A stretch of 64,000 nucleotides of DNA from Bacterioplanes sanyensis (GCF_014652515.1 NZ_BMYY01000001.1:428822-492821), one strand, 5' to 3'; positions 1-9,300 are shown, counted from the stretch's first letter. Numbers and translations are program-made. Notes: generated by a model from the letters alone, not told the origin.

Positions 1-1242
1 GGTAATAACATGAAAAACCCACTGTACAAGGCCTTTATCGACGCGGGGCAGCAGGCGGGTTATGCGTTTACCGATGATTACAACGGCAAGCAGCAAGAAG
101 GCTTTGGCGCCATGCATATGACGGTCAAGAATGGCCGCCGCTGGTCAACCGCTAATGCTTATCTGCGCCCTGCGATGCAGCGCTCTAACCTGACGCTGGT
201 TACCAAGGCGCAGGTCGAAAAAGTGTTGTTAGACGGCAAAAAAGCCACCGGCGTGCGCTACCGTCGTGCGGGTAAAACCGAGCAGGTACAGGCGCGCAAA
301 GAAGTGATCTTATCGGCAGGCCCGATTGGCTCGCCGCATATTTTGCAATTGTCCGGCATTGGCAATGCCGATGTGCTTAAGCAAGCAGGCATTGACGTCC
401 AACATGAGCTGCCTGGGGTGGGTGAAAACTTACAAGATCACCTGGAGTTTTATTTTCAGTTCCGCTGCAAGCAGCCCATTACGCTTAACGGTGAGCTGAG
501 CCTGTGGCGCAAGTTTTTGATTGGTACGCGCTGGATTCTGACGCGCCAAGGCTTGGGCGCCACCAATCACTTTGAATCTTGCGGCTTTATTCGCTCGAAA
601 GCGGGCGTTGAATGGCCAGATTTGCAGTACCACTTTTTGCCTGCCGCCATGCGCTACGATGGCCGCGCGGCCTTTGATGGTCATGGTTTTCAGGTGCACA
701 TTGGTCATAACAAACCCAGCAGTCGCGGCCGTGTGCACGCGCTTAGCAGCAACCCGGAAGATCATCCGTCGATTTTGTTTAACTATTTGCAGACTGAGCA
801 AGATCGTGAAGGTTTCCGCGATTGCGTGCGTTTAACGCGTGAAATCATCAACCAGCCGGCCATGGACCCTTATCGTGATGGCGAGATTCAGCCCGGTGAG
901 CAAGTACGCACGGATGAAGAAATCGACGCGTTTGTGCGCGCCAATGTCGAAAGTGCGTACCACCCATCGTGTACCAACAAAATGGGGCGCGATGATATGG
1001 CCGTCGTCGATTCACAGACGCGCGTACATGGCATCGACGGTTTGAGGGTGGTGGACTCGTCCATTTTCCCCACCATTCCTAACGGCAACCTCAATGCCCC
1101 CACCATTATGGTGGCTGAGCGCGCCGCCGATTTAATCCAGAACCACACAGCTCTGGCACCCAGCCAGGCGGAAGTTGGCATGGAAGCCGACTGGAAGAAT
1201 AAGCAACGGAATCAATCCCCCAACAGAGTCTTTGAACACTGA
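1..1242 (+). CDS. betA: Choline dehydrogenase BetA, 3' part (5' end outside window)
   Basis: FAD-dependent GMC-family oxidoreductase that oxidises choline to betaine aldehyde, the first step of glycine-betaine synthesis, at the inner membrane. The frame is open to the window edge. The first visible residues align inside the family (KNPLYKAF then the QQEGFG region), so about 150 N-terminal residues with the FAD-binding GxGxxG are missing and the ATG at 10 is internal. Visible family blocks are [14 protein letters not shown], the catalytic-His region [10 protein letters not shown] (about codon 318 from base 10), and the C-terminal GNLNAPTIM block that supplies the catalytic Asn in choline oxidase. 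The match to Escherichia coli BetA is close along its length. It precedes the choline ABC importer genes by 17 bp, so uptake and oxidation are probably co-transcribed. Confidence 0.95.
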   Translation, partial: GNNMKNPLYKAFIDAGQQAGYAFTDDYNGKQQEGFGAMHMTVKNGRRWSTANAYLRPAMQRSNLTLVTKAQVEKVLLDGKKATGVRYRRAGKTEQVQARKEVILSAGPIGSPHILQLSGIGNADVLKQAGIDVQHELPGVGENLQDHLEFYFQFRCKQPITLNGELSLWRKFLIGTRWILTRQGLGATNHFESCGFIRSKAGVEWPDLQYHFLPAAMRYDGRAAFDGHGFQVHIGHNKPSSRGRVHALSSNPEDHPSILFNYLQTEQDREGFRDCVRLTREIINQPAMDPYRDGEIQPGEQVRTDEEIDAFVRANVESAYHPSCTNKMGRDDMAVVDSQTRVHGIDGLRVVDSSIFPTIPNGNLNAPTIMVAERAADLIQNHTALAPSQAEVGMEADWKNKQRNQSPNRVFEH

Positions 1243-1259
1243 GCAGGAGAAGCAAAACA

Positions 1260-2189
1260 ATGAAAATGAAATCACTGGTACTGAGCGCTGCAATCATGCT
1301 GCCGATGGCAGCCCAAGCGGAGCCAGAGCAATGCGGCACGGTACGTTTTTCTGATGTTGGCTGGACCGATATCACCGCCACCACCGCCTTGGCGTCTGTG
1401 GTGCTGGAATCCATCGGTTATGACACTGAAACTCAAATGTTGTCGGTGCCTGTGACCTATAAGTCGCTGGAAAACAACGACATCGACGTTTTTCTCGGCA
1501 ACTGGATGCCGACCATGGAAGGCGATATCAAAAAGTATCGCGAAGCGGGCACGGTGGACACCGTGGTGAAAAATCTAGAGGGCGCGAAATACACCCTGGC
1601 GGTGCCTAAATATGTCTACGATGCCGGTGTTAAAACTTTTGCCGATATCGCCAAATACGCGGATAAGTTCGATAACAAAATCTATGGTATTGAGCCAGGC
1701 AATGATGGCAATCGCTTGATTCAGCAAATGATTGACCAAAACGCTTTTGGCTTGAAAGACTTTAGCGTGAAGGAGTCCAGTGAAGCTGGGATGTTGTCGC
1801 AAGTGAAGCGCAGCACTCGTCGCGATAAGTGGATTGTGTTCCTGGGTTGGGAGCCACACCCGATGAACAGCAACTTTGAACTGGCCTACCTCGAAGGTGG
1901 TGACGACTTCTTTGGTCCTAACCTCGGTGGTGCCAGTGTCTACACCAATACTCGCCAAGACTACGTCGATACCTGCCCGAATGTGGGGCGTTTGCTAACC
2001 AATATGACCTTTACCCTGGAAATGGAAAACGAGGTCATGGGTGCCATCTTAGACGACGACAAAAAGCCGGAACAGGCCGCGCGTGACTGGCTCGCTGGCA
2101 ATACCGAAGTGCTGGACCGTTGGTTGGAAGGTGTAAAAACCCGCGACGGTCAGCCTGCCTTGAACGCTGCTGTGGCGGCGCTGGATTAA
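1260..2189 (+). CDS. choX: Choline ABC transporter periplasmic binding protein
   Basis: Periplasmic substrate-binding protein that captures choline for the ChoXWV importer. It is 309 aa with a signal peptide cleaved after AQA (mature protein starts EPEQCG). The motif DVGWTDITATTALAS and the block NNDIDVFLGNWMPTM are typical of the ChoX/ProX type-II fold, where aromatic residues cage the quaternary ammonium group. A GAGCAGGAGAAG ribosome-binding region precedes the ATG. It sits between betA and the permease gene, which supports choline rather than glycine betaine as ligand. Substrate is inferred from family and context; glycine betaine cannot be fully excluded. Confidence 0.92.
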   Translation: MKMKSLVLSAAIMLPMAAQAEPEQCGTVRFSDVGWTDITATTALASVVLESIGYDTETQMLSVPVTYKSLENNDIDVFLGNWMPTMEGDIKKYREAGTVDTVVKNLEGAKYTLAVPKYVYDAGVKTFADIAKYADKFDNKIYGIEPGNDGNRLIQQMIDQNAFGLKDFSVKESSEAGMLSQVKRSTRRDKWIVFLGWEPHPMNSNFELAYLEGGDDFFGPNLGGASVYTNTRQDYVDTCPNVGRLLTNMTFTLEMENEVMGAILDDDKKPEQAARDWLAGNTEVLDRWLEGVKTRDGQPALNAAVAALD

Positions 2190-2217
2190 TCCTCTCTCTT
2201 TTGTGTTTGACTACCTA

Positions 2218-2239
2218 CCGACCCTGGCAACAGGGTCGG
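2218..2239 (+). other. Perfect hairpin with GCAA tetraloop between choX and choW
   Basis: CCGACCCTG and CAGGGTCGG form a perfect 9-bp stem closing a GCAA (GNRA) tetraloop. There is no U-tract, so it is not a classical terminator. Such hairpins after a binding-protein gene often protect the upstream mRNA or reduce read-through, giving more binding protein than permease. The choW ATG follows 10 bp later without a recognisable Shine-Dalgarno sequence. Confidence 0.6.
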
Positions 2240-2249
2240 GCATACTCTT

Positions 2250-3080
2250 ATGAATGAATATAAATTGCCGTTGGGCGACTATCTCGAACTGTTTTTCGAT
2301 TGGCTGATTGATAATGCCTCCGGCTTTTTTGATGTCATTGCCGAAAGCCTAGAATGGCTGCTGGTGGCTTCTACAGATGGTCTGAGCTGGATCCACCCGT
2401 TAGCCTTTACTATTGCTATCAGTGCCTTTGCCTATTGGCGTCAGCGCTCTATTTCTTTGACTGTGTTTACCGCCTTGTCGCTGTTGCTGATCTGGAACTT
2501 GAACTACTGGCAAGAAACCATGGAGACCTTATCTCTGGTGCTCTATGCCACTTTGATGTGTGTATTGATTGGCGTACCCGTGGGCATTTACGCAGCTCAC
2601 CACCCTCGGGTTTATAGTGCATTAAGGCCAATACTGGATTTAATGCAAACCGTACCGCCATTTGTTTACTTGATCCCAACGTTAACTCTGTTTGGTTTGG
2701 GTGTGGTACCTGGGTTGATTTCTACCATTGTCTTTGCCATTGCGGCGCCCATTCGTCTGACCTATTTGGGTATTTCTGAAGTGCCGAAAGAAATGCTGGA
2801 AGCGGGCGAGAGTTTTGGTGCTACCCGCTCACAATTATTGTGGCGTATTGAGTTGCCGGCGGCGGCTTCTAGTATTGCTGCGGGTATTACCCAGTGCATT
2901 ATGTTGTCTTTGTCGATGGTGGTGATTGCCGCTCTGGTCGGTGCCGATGGCTTGGGTAAGCCGGTTGTACGAGCGCTAAATACTGTTGATATTGCGAGTG
3001 GTTTTGAGGCTGGCTTGGCTATTGTACTGCTGGCTATTGTCATGGACCGCTTATGTAAACCACGCCCACAGGAGGCTTGA
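2250..3080 (+). CDS. choW: Choline ABC transporter permease
   Basis: Inner-membrane permease of the choline importer (ProW/OpuAB family), 276 aa. The amphipathic N-terminus is followed by several membrane segments, for example TLSLVLYATLMCVLIGVPVG and PPFVYLIPTLTLFGLGVVPG. The cytoplasmic EAA-like loop EMLEAGESFGATRSQLLWRIELP contacts the ATPase. Size and architecture match ChoW. The start lacks an obvious ribosome-binding site and follows the choX hairpin, suggesting lower expression than choX. The stop codon lies just before the choV start, fitting one transcript betA-choX-choW-choV. Confidence 0.92.
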   Translation: MNEYKLPLGDYLELFFDWLIDNASGFFDVIAESLEWLLVASTDGLSWIHPLAFTIAISAFAYWRQRSISLTVFTALSLLLIWNLNYWQETMETLSLVLYATLMCVLIGVPVGIYAAHHPRVYSALRPILDLMQTVPPFVYLIPTLTLFGLGVVPGLISTIVFAIAAPIRLTYLGISEVPKEMLEAGESFGATRSQLLWRIELPAAASSIAAGITQCIMLSLSMVVIAALVGADGLGKPVVRALNTVDIASGFEAGLAIVLLAIVMDRLCKPRPQEA

Positions 3081-3082
3081 TT

Positions 3083-4252
3083 ATGATCCGTATTCAATCA
3101 CTGGACGTGGTATTTGGTGAGCGTCCTGAACCGGCTTTGCCGTTAATTGATGCTGGCAAAGACCGTGACCAGATTCGTGATGAAACCGGCCTAGTACTGG
3201 GTGTGCGTCAGGTAAACTTGGAAGTCGCCAAGGGTGAAATCTGCGTTCTTATGGGCCTGTCGGGTTCAGGTAAATCCAGCTTGCTGCGTTGCGTAAACGG
3301 CCTAAACCCGGTCACTCGCGGCAGTGTTGAGATTCAGGTTGATGGCGAATGGGTAGATTTTGTACAGGCATCGGCGCAGCAGCAGCGTGATATTCGCCGT
3401 AACAGCGTCTCTATGGTGTTCCAGAAATTTGCCCTGATGCCTTGGTTAACTGTGGCGCAAAATGTGGCCATGCCATTAGAGTTGCAAGGCTTGGAAAAAG
3501 CAGAAATTGATCGACGGGTACAGCAGCAGTTAGAGATTGTTGGTTTGGCAGAATGGGCCAACCATAAGCCGGCGGCGCTTTCTGGTGGTATGCAACAACG
3601 CGTCGGTTTAGCCCGTGCATTGGCAACAGAGTCAGAAATTTTGCTGATGGATGAGCCATTTTCTGCCCTTGACCCCTTGATTCGTAATCAATTGCAGGAT
3701 GAACTGCTGGAGTTGCAGGAACGCCTTAAAAAAACCATCATATTCGTCAGTCATGATCTAGATGAAGCACTGAAATTGGGTACGCACATTGCCATTATGA
3801 AAGATGCCGAAATTGTGCAACATGGTCGCCCGGAAGATATTGTTCTCAAGCCGGCCAACGAATATGTGCAGAACTTCGTTGCTCATACGAACCCGCTGAA
3901 CGTGCTCAAAGCCGCGTCTATTATGCAGCCGTTGGCTGAAATAATTGCCACAGAAACTGGATATTCTTTGCGTGATGACCAAGACTACTGGTTGTCCAGA
4001 GACCTGAGCTCAGTAAGCTTTGGTGATACGTCCTTGGATGTGGTGGATTTTGACACAGACATGGATATTGAAAATCTGGCAAAACAGCCATTCGCTGTTT
4101 CAGCCCATACACCTGTTCGACGGGTTATGGAAATCTGCTCACAGACAGGGCATGCTGTAATGGTGAAAGAATCGGGTGTAATAACCGGGGTGATTGGTGA
4201 GCAGCAGCTGTACCACACTATGTTAGGTCGCCTGACGTCAGATGCCGCTTAA
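3083..4252 (+). CDS. choV: Choline ABC transporter ATP-binding protein
   Basis: Cytoplasmic ATPase that powers choline import, 389 aa from the ATG at 3083. I prefer this start because GGAGG at 3071-3075 is 7 bp upstream; a TTG at 3077 overlapping the choW stop is the alternative. It shows Walker A (GLSGSGKSS), the signature LSGGMQQRVGLARALA, Walker B with D-loop (ILLMDEPFSALDP) and the switch His (FVSHDLDEA). The roughly 120-residue C-terminal extension has the place of the CBS-type regulatory tail seen in ProV/OpuAA/ChoV, which in relatives senses ionic strength, but it is divergent here. Confidence 0.92.
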   Translation: MIRIQSLDVVFGERPEPALPLIDAGKDRDQIRDETGLVLGVRQVNLEVAKGEICVLMGLSGSGKSSLLRCVNGLNPVTRGSVEIQVDGEWVDFVQASAQQQRDIRRNSVSMVFQKFALMPWLTVAQNVAMPLELQGLEKAEIDRRVQQQLEIVGLAEWANHKPAALSGGMQQRVGLARALATESEILLMDEPFSALDPLIRNQLQDELLELQERLKKTIIFVSHDLDEALKLGTHIAIMKDAEIVQHGRPEDIVLKPANEYVQNFVAHTNPLNVLKAASIMQPLAEIIATETGYSLRDDQDYWLSRDLSSVSFGDTSLDVVDFDTDMDIENLAKQPFAVSAHTPVRRVMEICSQTGHAVMVKESGVITGVIGEQQLYHTMLGRLTSDAA

Positions 4253-4325
4253 GTGTCTGACCAAAAAAGATGCGTAAGCATGGCTCACAAGAGCTCTTTA
4301 AACTAAGAGAGAGGAAGGAAAGACT

Positions 4326-5480
4326 ATGTTCAAGAAATCATCCCTCGCTTTGGCGGTAGCAGGCTTTGCATTTGCAGGCAGTGCTATGGCCGCTCCAAGC
4401 GTTGATTTGTACGGTCGTATTGATTTAGGTGTCGAGTACTACAGCGATGAAGACGGTGTGGGGGGAAAGGATGTCTTCCCTGGCATGCAGGCGTCGGTTG
4501 GCGCAGACGAAGTTGAGTATAACGATGAGCGCGAGTTTACCATGACCAATGGTAATAACTCCCGCTTGGGCGTTAAGGGCAGTCAAGAGCTTGATTCAGG
4601 TCTGACGCTGGCATATCAGTATGAAATGCGCATCGACTCCCTGACCAATGGTAAAGCCCCTGCCACGCGTCAAGCTTGGTTGAGTATTGCCAAAGGCCCA
4701 CATATGCTGAAAGTGGGTGCTCAAGATAACTATCTGACCATGTATGGCGGTTTTAACGCACAAATCAGTGAAGTGCATGGTTTTGGTGCGTATTACTACA
4801 ACACCATAGACATGCCAGGATCCATGAGTGCTTCGTTCCGTACTAACAGTACCATCTCGTATACTTTTGGCGGCGGTGCTTTCAGTGGCGACGTGTTCAC
4901 GGCAACCCTGGCAGCCCATATCGCTGAAGATGGTCGTGATAAAAGTGGAGATTTCGATAACACTGCTGGTATTACAGGTGTGACTGCCGGTGCCGAAGTG
5001 AACTTGGGCTCTTTGGCTCTCACCGGCGCATATCAGGCCTCGATGGTTTCTGAGTCCGATGCTTATAAAGAAGCTAAAAAAGCGACAGCAGGTACTGATG
5101 ATGCCCTAGGTGACCTAGAAGCACCATCCATCATGTCTTTGGGTGCTCGCTATGCCGTAATGGATGGCTTTAACTTGGGCTTTAACTACCAGTTGATGGA
5201 TAAAGACACTGAGAATGACAGCGGTCGTTCTTCTTGGGTGTTGGGCGGCGACTACCAGCTGACCGAAAACGTTCACTTCCACGCCGGTTTCGGTATGGGT
5301 GAGGATGACAACGACATGGCGGCTCAGTTGGACAGCAACCTGTTTGCCCAAGTGGTTTACGCTACCTCTGACAGTAGCCATGTGCGTTTAGAGCTGGAGC
5401 AAGTGTCTTACAGCTCGGATAACAAAGCGGCAGAAGGCGATGCCACTATCGCCTTGGTATCCTTCCGCCAAAACTTCTAA
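4326..5480 (+). CDS. Outer-membrane porin (Gram-negative trimeric porin family)
   Basis: Predicted 16-stranded general-diffusion porin of 384 aa. The signal peptide ends AMA, the mature protein starts APSVDLYGRIDLGVEYY (typical first strand) and the chain ends with the C-terminal Phe (SFRQNF) recognised by the BAM complex. The sequence is rich in Asp/Gly loops, as in marine porins. GAGAGAGGAAGG precedes the ATG, and a strong terminator follows. It lies 73 bp after choV, so it may share the choline operon or have its own promoter. A role in choline or betaine entry is only suggested by position. Confidence 0.9.
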   Translation: MFKKSSLALAVAGFAFAGSAMAAPSVDLYGRIDLGVEYYSDEDGVGGKDVFPGMQASVGADEVEYNDEREFTMTNGNNSRLGVKGSQELDSGLTLAYQYEMRIDSLTNGKAPATRQAWLSIAKGPHMLKVGAQDNYLTMYGGFNAQISEVHGFGAYYYNTIDMPGSMSASFRTNSTISYTFGGGAFSGDVFTATLAAHIAEDGRDKSGDFDNTAGITGVTAGAEVNLGSLALTGAYQASMVSESDAYKEAKKATAGTDDALGDLEAPSIMSLGARYAVMDGFNLGFNYQLMDKDTENDSGRSSWVLGGDYQLTENVHFHAGFGMGEDDNDMAAQLDSNLFAQVVYATSDSSHVRLELEQVSYSSDNKAAEGDATIALVSFRQNF

Positions 5481-5507
5481 TCGATCTGATCGATTATTGG
5501 TGTAAAA

Positions 5508-5536
5508 AACACCCGCTTCGGCGGGTGTTTTTATTT
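5508..5536 (+). terminator. Rho-independent terminator after porin gene
   Basis: AACACCCGC and GCGGGTGTT form a 9-bp stem with a stable TTCG tetraloop, followed by a T-rich run. Confidence 0.92.
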
Positions 5537-5564
5537 GTGCTGGAAAAAGCTAAGAGGGCAAGTA

Positions 5565-5896
5565 TTGAAGTTATACGGTATGTTGTTATTGGCCATTGCC
5601 GCTGAGGTGGTTGCTACATCGGCGTTAAAAGCCAGTGAAGGTTTTACTCGGTTAGGGCCGTCTTTATTGGTGGTTGTTGGTTATTCGCTGGCTTTTTTTG
5701 GTTGAGTCGTGTGCTCTTGGTGATGCCAGTGGGGTTGGCCTACGCCATCTGGTCCGGCGCCGGTATTGTGCTGGTTTCGCTGGCGGGCTGGTGGTGGTTT
5801 GGGCAGTCGCTGGATTTACCGGCCATTATCGGCATGAGCCTGATTGTGGCCGGCGTGGTATTGATTAACGTGTTTTCTTCCGTGCTGCCGCACTGA
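5565..5896 (+). pseudogene. SMR (EmrE-like) multidrug/quaternary-ammonium exporter, frameshifted
   Basis: Two adjacent frames together encode one complete small multidrug resistance protein of about 110 aa. The first runs from a TTG at 5565 (AGAGGG 6 bp upstream) and contains [16 protein letters not shown] with the membrane Glu that binds cations in EmrE. It ends at TGA within the loop after SLAFFG. The second continues [19 protein letters not shown] and DLPAIIGMSLIVAGVVLIN to the stop at 5894. The break is at a run of seven T (5693-5699); one extra T restores FFWLSRVL, exactly as the family expects. It is either a real null mutation, a slippage site or a sequencing indel. In family members the substrates are quaternary ammonium compounds, which fits the choline neighbourhood. 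Confidence 0.85.
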
Positions 5897-5902
5897 GTTG
5901 TT

Positions 5903-6724
5903 TTATTTTTTATTAAGCCCAAAACGCTTGGCTAATATTCGATCCCGCCAAGCCGTCGGTAGCCAGCGCTTCATGGCCGGCAGTGCGGAGCTGCCATTGC
6001 CAAGTCGAATTTCTGCTTTCGGCGCTTGTTTTAATCGAGCTAATAATTGCTGGGCAAATTCTGTGGCCGCTGTTGGGTTCTGCTGTGATGCCACTGCGCG
6101 CGCTTCTATGTGTTGGCGCCAAGGAGCGTAGATCGACCCTTCTGCGATGCTATCAAGGCCGGCCAGAGAATTGTCGCCAAAGCCGGACTCAATCGCACCA
6201 GGCTGCACGGTAATGACGTTAATCCCAAAGGGTTTTAGTTCCAACCGAAGTGCGTCACTGAGGGAGTGCAATGCCGCTTTGCTAGCGCAATAAGCGCCGG
6301 AAAACGGTGTGGTTAAAATACCGCTAACGGAACCTATATTGATCACGCTGGCTGAGTTTGCTGCCCGTAGTAGGGGCAAGCAGGCTTGGGTCAGCTGGAT
6401 GGGAGCAAATACATTGGTGCGAAACTGCTGTGCTAAGCGCTCCTCCGACATTTCCATTAATGGCCCCATGGCGGCAAAACCAGCGTTGTTAATCAAATAA
6501 TCCAGCCGACCTTGCTGTTGTTGAATTTGTGCCGCGCAGCGCTGAATGGCTTGGGCGTCATTAACGTCTAAGTGCAGCGGGTAAAGCTTGGGGTGCTGTG
6601 CCAGCGGCAAAGAGTCTAAACGTCGTACGCCGGCGTACACAGTCCAGCCCTGGTGCAAGCATTCTTTGGCCAGGGCTGCGCCAATGCCGCTGGAGCAGCC
6701 GGTAATTAAAGCGACCTGATTCAT
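5903..6724 (-). CDS. Short-chain dehydrogenase/reductase
   Basis: Classical SDR oxidoreductase of 273 aa using NAD(P)H; substrate unknown. It has the cofactor motif TGCSSGIG (residues 8-15), the NNAG motif in LDYLINNAGFAAMG, and the catalytic Ser (INIGSVSG) and YxxxK (AYCASKAA). The start at 6724 gives an ATGA overlap with the amidase stop, so translation is coupled. A longer in-frame start inside the amidase gene is possible but would add residues before the Rossmann strand. Similar proteins act on lipids, ketones or acyl chains. Confidence 0.88.
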   Translation of the reverse strand: MNQVALITGCSSGIGAALAKECLHQGWTVYAGVRRLDSLPLAQHPKLYPLHLDVNDAQAIQRCAAQIQQQQGRLDYLINNAGFAAMGPLMEMSEERLAQQFRTNVFAPIQLTQACLPLLRAANSASVINIGSVSGILTTPFSGAYCASKAALHSLSDALRLELKPFGINVITVQPGAIESGFGDNSLAGLDSIAEGSIYAPWRQHIEARAVASQQNPTAATEFAQQLLARLKQAPKAEIRLGNGSSALPAMKRWLPTAWRDRILAKRFGLNKK

Positions 6725-8304
6725 GCGGGTTCCTGCTGTGTGGATGTGGTTGAGGCGGATTGTGCCAGCGGAGATAAGTGCTGGAACCAAGGGGCAGCGT
6801 GTTCCAGCTGAGTAGCCAATTGCAGCAAGGTGGCTTCATCGCCCAGCGGTGCCATAAATTGTACGCCCAGCGGCAAGCCGTTATCGCTCCAATATAAGGG
6901 CACCGACATAGCGGGTGCGCCGGTTAAATTGGCCAGTTGGGTAAAGGGCAGTTTTTCTAAATTATCCATCGCCATGGCTTTGACCCTGCCGGTTTTTAAC
7001 AGCAATTTATGCAGCCCTAAACCATTAATGAGCTGCATGCCGATGCGCTCTAGTAAAGGTGGCTCAAAGGCACCGATTTTAACCGGCTCAGCACCGAGCG
7101 TTGGCGTTAACAGCAAGTCGTAGCGCTGGTGGAACATGGCCATGGTTTGGGCAAATTGATTCCAGCGCCGTTTGGCGCTCACAAACTCACCGGCACTGAT
7201 GCAATTGCCAATCATGCCAACGGTGCGGGTGGTGAGTTCAACGTCGAGGTTGCGGGGGCGGCTATCAATCAGTTGCGCCACGTGCTCCAAGTCGGCGGCG
7301 ACGTGACCAAAATACATGGTCAAATAGGAGTCAGCCAAGGCTTCGCCGTCCAATTGAATGTCGACTTCATCGACGTCGTGCCCCAAGTCTTGCAGCAAGC
7401 TAACCGCTTTTTCTACGGCACGCACGGCCTCTGGAGCGACGGGGCGGCCGACAAATGAGCGGCTGCTAAAACCAATCTTTAACTTTCTTACCGGCTGCTG
7501 GCTTAACTGCAGAAAATCATGTCGGGCGGGCACAGGGTAAGGGCTGGAGCCGTCCGGCCCGGCGATGGCATCAAGCATGGCGGCACTGTCGCGTACGCTG
7601 CGTGTTAATACATGCTCCACCGCCGCGCCGTCCCAAAACTCGGTGTAGTAGGGGCCAGTGGGTGTGCGGCCACGGCTGGGCTTAAGGCCAAACAGGCTGC
7701 AGCAGGCGGCGGGAATGCGAATCGAGCCGCCGCCATCACCGCCTGAGGCCATGGGAACAATGCCTGCAGCAATGGCCGCTGCCGAGCCACCGCTAGAGCC
7801 GCCGGGCGTATGTTCTAGGTTCCAAGGGTTGCGACTGGGGCCATGGGCCTTGGGTTCGGTAACGCCCATAAGACCAAATTCTGGTGTGTTGGTCTTGCCA
7901 AATATCACCACGCCGGTGTTTTTGTAGCGCTGGGTCAGCTCGCTGTCGCGCGTTGAGCGATAGTATTTTAGGGCGTTGCTACCGCTGCTCAAAGGCGTAT
8001 CGGCCAGCTCGCTGATCAGGTCTTTCATCAAGAAGGGCACGCCCTGAAAAGGCCCGGCGGGCAGGCCCTGCTCAATTTGCGCGCGCGCATAATCATACAG
8101 CGGAGTGATGATGGCGTTGATGGCAGGGTTGCGCGTGTCGGCGCGGTCGATGGCTTGCTCTAGTAACTCTTGGGCGCTGACCTCGCCACGTTTGACCAAT
8201 TCGGCCAGGCCGGTGGCGTCGTACTGTTCATAGTCATCGGTTTGTTTCTGGTTTGGCGACAAGCTTGGGGCTTGCGAGGCTTCGGGGGCTTGCGTTGCTG
8301 ACAT
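6721..8304 (-). CDS. Amidase (amidase-signature family)
   Basis: Hydrolase of the amidase-signature family, 527 aa, probably cytoplasmic. The Ser-cisSer-Lys triad is visible: Lys94 in FLMKDL, the cis-Ser in the PGGSSGGSAAA block (about residue 170), and the nucleophile Ser194 in GGDGGGSIRIPA. Length is usual for the family, which includes amidases acting on aryl, fatty or peptide amides; the substrate cannot be read from the sequence. The first about 20 residues are low-complexity. Its stop overlaps the SDR start, so the pair is a two-gene operon. Three 12-bp direct repeats lie just upstream. Confidence 0.9.
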   Translation of the reverse strand: MSATQAPEASQAPSLSPNQKQTDDYEQYDATGLAELVKRGEVSAQELLEQAIDRADTRNPAINAIITPLYDYARAQIEQGLPAGPFQGVPFLMKDLISELADTPLSSGSNALKYYRSTRDSELTQRYKNTGVVIFGKTNTPEFGLMGVTEPKAHGPSRNPWNLEHTPGGSSGGSAAAIAAGIVPMASGGDGGGSIRIPAACCSLFGLKPSRGRTPTGPYYTEFWDGAAVEHVLTRSVRDSAAMLDAIAGPDGSSPYPVPARHDFLQLSQQPVRKLKIGFSSRSFVGRPVAPEAVRAVEKAVSLLQDLGHDVDEVDIQLDGEALADSYLTMYFGHVAADLEHVAQLIDSRPRNLDVELTTRTVGMIGNCISAGEFVSAKRRWNQFAQTMAMFHQRYDLLLTPTLGAEPVKIGAFEPPLLERIGMQLINGLGLHKLLLKTGRVKAMAMDNLEKLPFTQLANLTGAPAMSVPLYWSDNGLPLGVQFMAPLGDEATLLQLATQLEHAAPWFQHLSPLAQSASTTSTQQEPA

Positions 8305-8340
8305 GGTGCACCTTGTTGATCTTCTTGTTATGTCGTCGTA

Positions 8341-8376
8341 GTAACGGTACTAGTAACGGCAATAGTAACGACTGAT
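8341..8376. repeat. Three 12-bp direct repeats upstream of the amidase gene
   Basis: Three consecutive units GTAACGGTACTA, GTAACGGCAATA and GTAACGACTGAT share GTAACG at exact 12-bp spacing. They begin 37 bp from the amidase ATG, in the expected promoter region of that minus-strand gene, so they could be an operator array or spacer slippage product. Confidence 0.6.
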
Positions 8377-8430
8377 CTGGGCTGTGTCAGTGGCATTAGG
8401 GAGGGTAGAGCGGGGAGAAGGGGGAGAGAA

Positions 8431-9300
8431 TTAGCAGCTGCGCAGCTCGTAACTCAAGTCGGGGCGAATGGCGAGAAAATGCAGCTGCTGTTGCTTAAGC
8501 CAAGGCAGGGCCTGGTGCTGTTTCAGCATGGCGATGGTCGATAACGTGCCCGCCAGCAAGCAAGTAGGGGCCAAAACGGTTATGGAGGCCCAATAGCTAA
8601 CGGGCATGCCGGTATGGGGGTTGAGCAGGTGACAAAAGCGCTGGCCATCTCGCTCAAAATAACGCTCGTAATCGCCGCTAGAAGCCATGCCGCCCTGGTA
8701 TACCGGCAGTTGTGCAAAGGCCTTGTCCTCACGGGGATGGCGCACGCCCAGTTGCCAGGGGTGCTGGCCGCGTGGGCCTAGAATGTGCAAATCACCGCCC
8801 AAATCAATGATGCCGGTGTCGATGCCGTGCTGGCGACACATCAAAGCGGCTTGATCAGCTGCGTATTCTTTACCTAGGCCGCCGAGGTCGATTTCCATGC
8901 CGGTGGGCATCAGCAAGCTGTGCTCGTTGAGTTCGGCGCGCTGCCAGCCAATGCGCTGCAGCAGTGGCTGCAGTTGTTGCTGGCTGGGCAGGCGCTGCGT
9001 TTTAAAATCCCAGGCTTGGCGTAAAATGCCTGCGCTGATATCGAACAAACCGTCCGATTGCTGCCAGCACACCTGGGCATAGTGCAACAATTGCTGGGTT
9101 TCGCTATCGATGTCGGTGATCTGGCCAGCCAAGCGGTTGATGCGGCTCAGCTCGCTGTCGTCGCGATAGCGGCTGTACTTGGCCTCGATGCGCTTAACCT
9201 CCGCTTCTGCTGCTTGGGCGGCAGCTTGGCAGGCCTCTGGCTCACCCTGCAGCAATAGCCGGCAAGGCGAGGCCATGGCGGTAAAGCTGTGATCGATCAA
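8431..9300 (-). CDS. apbE: FAD:protein FMN transferase (ApbE)
   Basis: Periplasmic enzyme that transfers FMN from FAD onto a Ser/Thr of target flavoproteins, 289 aa. Conserved blocks are HSFTAMASPCRLLL, ISAGILRQAW, the Mg/FAD-binding region EIDLGGLGKEYAADQA and IDLGGDLHILG. The TTG at 9300 is chosen because it overlaps the DUF3570 stop (TTGA) and keeps the N-terminal family block. No long hydrophobic signal or lipobox is visible from this start, which is odd because ApbE is usually exported. It is the last gene of the redox cluster; no classical FMN-binding or NqrC/RnfG partner gene is visible in the window. Confidence 0.88.
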   Translation of the reverse strand: MIDHSFTAMASPCRLLLQGEPEACQAAAQAAEAEVKRIEAKYSRYRDDSELSRINRLAGQITDIDSETQQLLHYAQVCWQQSDGLFDISAGILRQAWDFKTQRLPSQQQLQPLLQRIGWQRAELNEHSLLMPTGMEIDLGGLGKEYAADQAALMCRQHGIDTGIIDLGGDLHILGPRGQHPWQLGVRHPREDKAFAQLPVYQGGMASSGDYERYFERDGQRFCHLLNPHTGMPVSYWASITVLAPTCLLAGTLSTIAMLKQHQALPWLKQQQLHFLAIRPDLSYELRSC

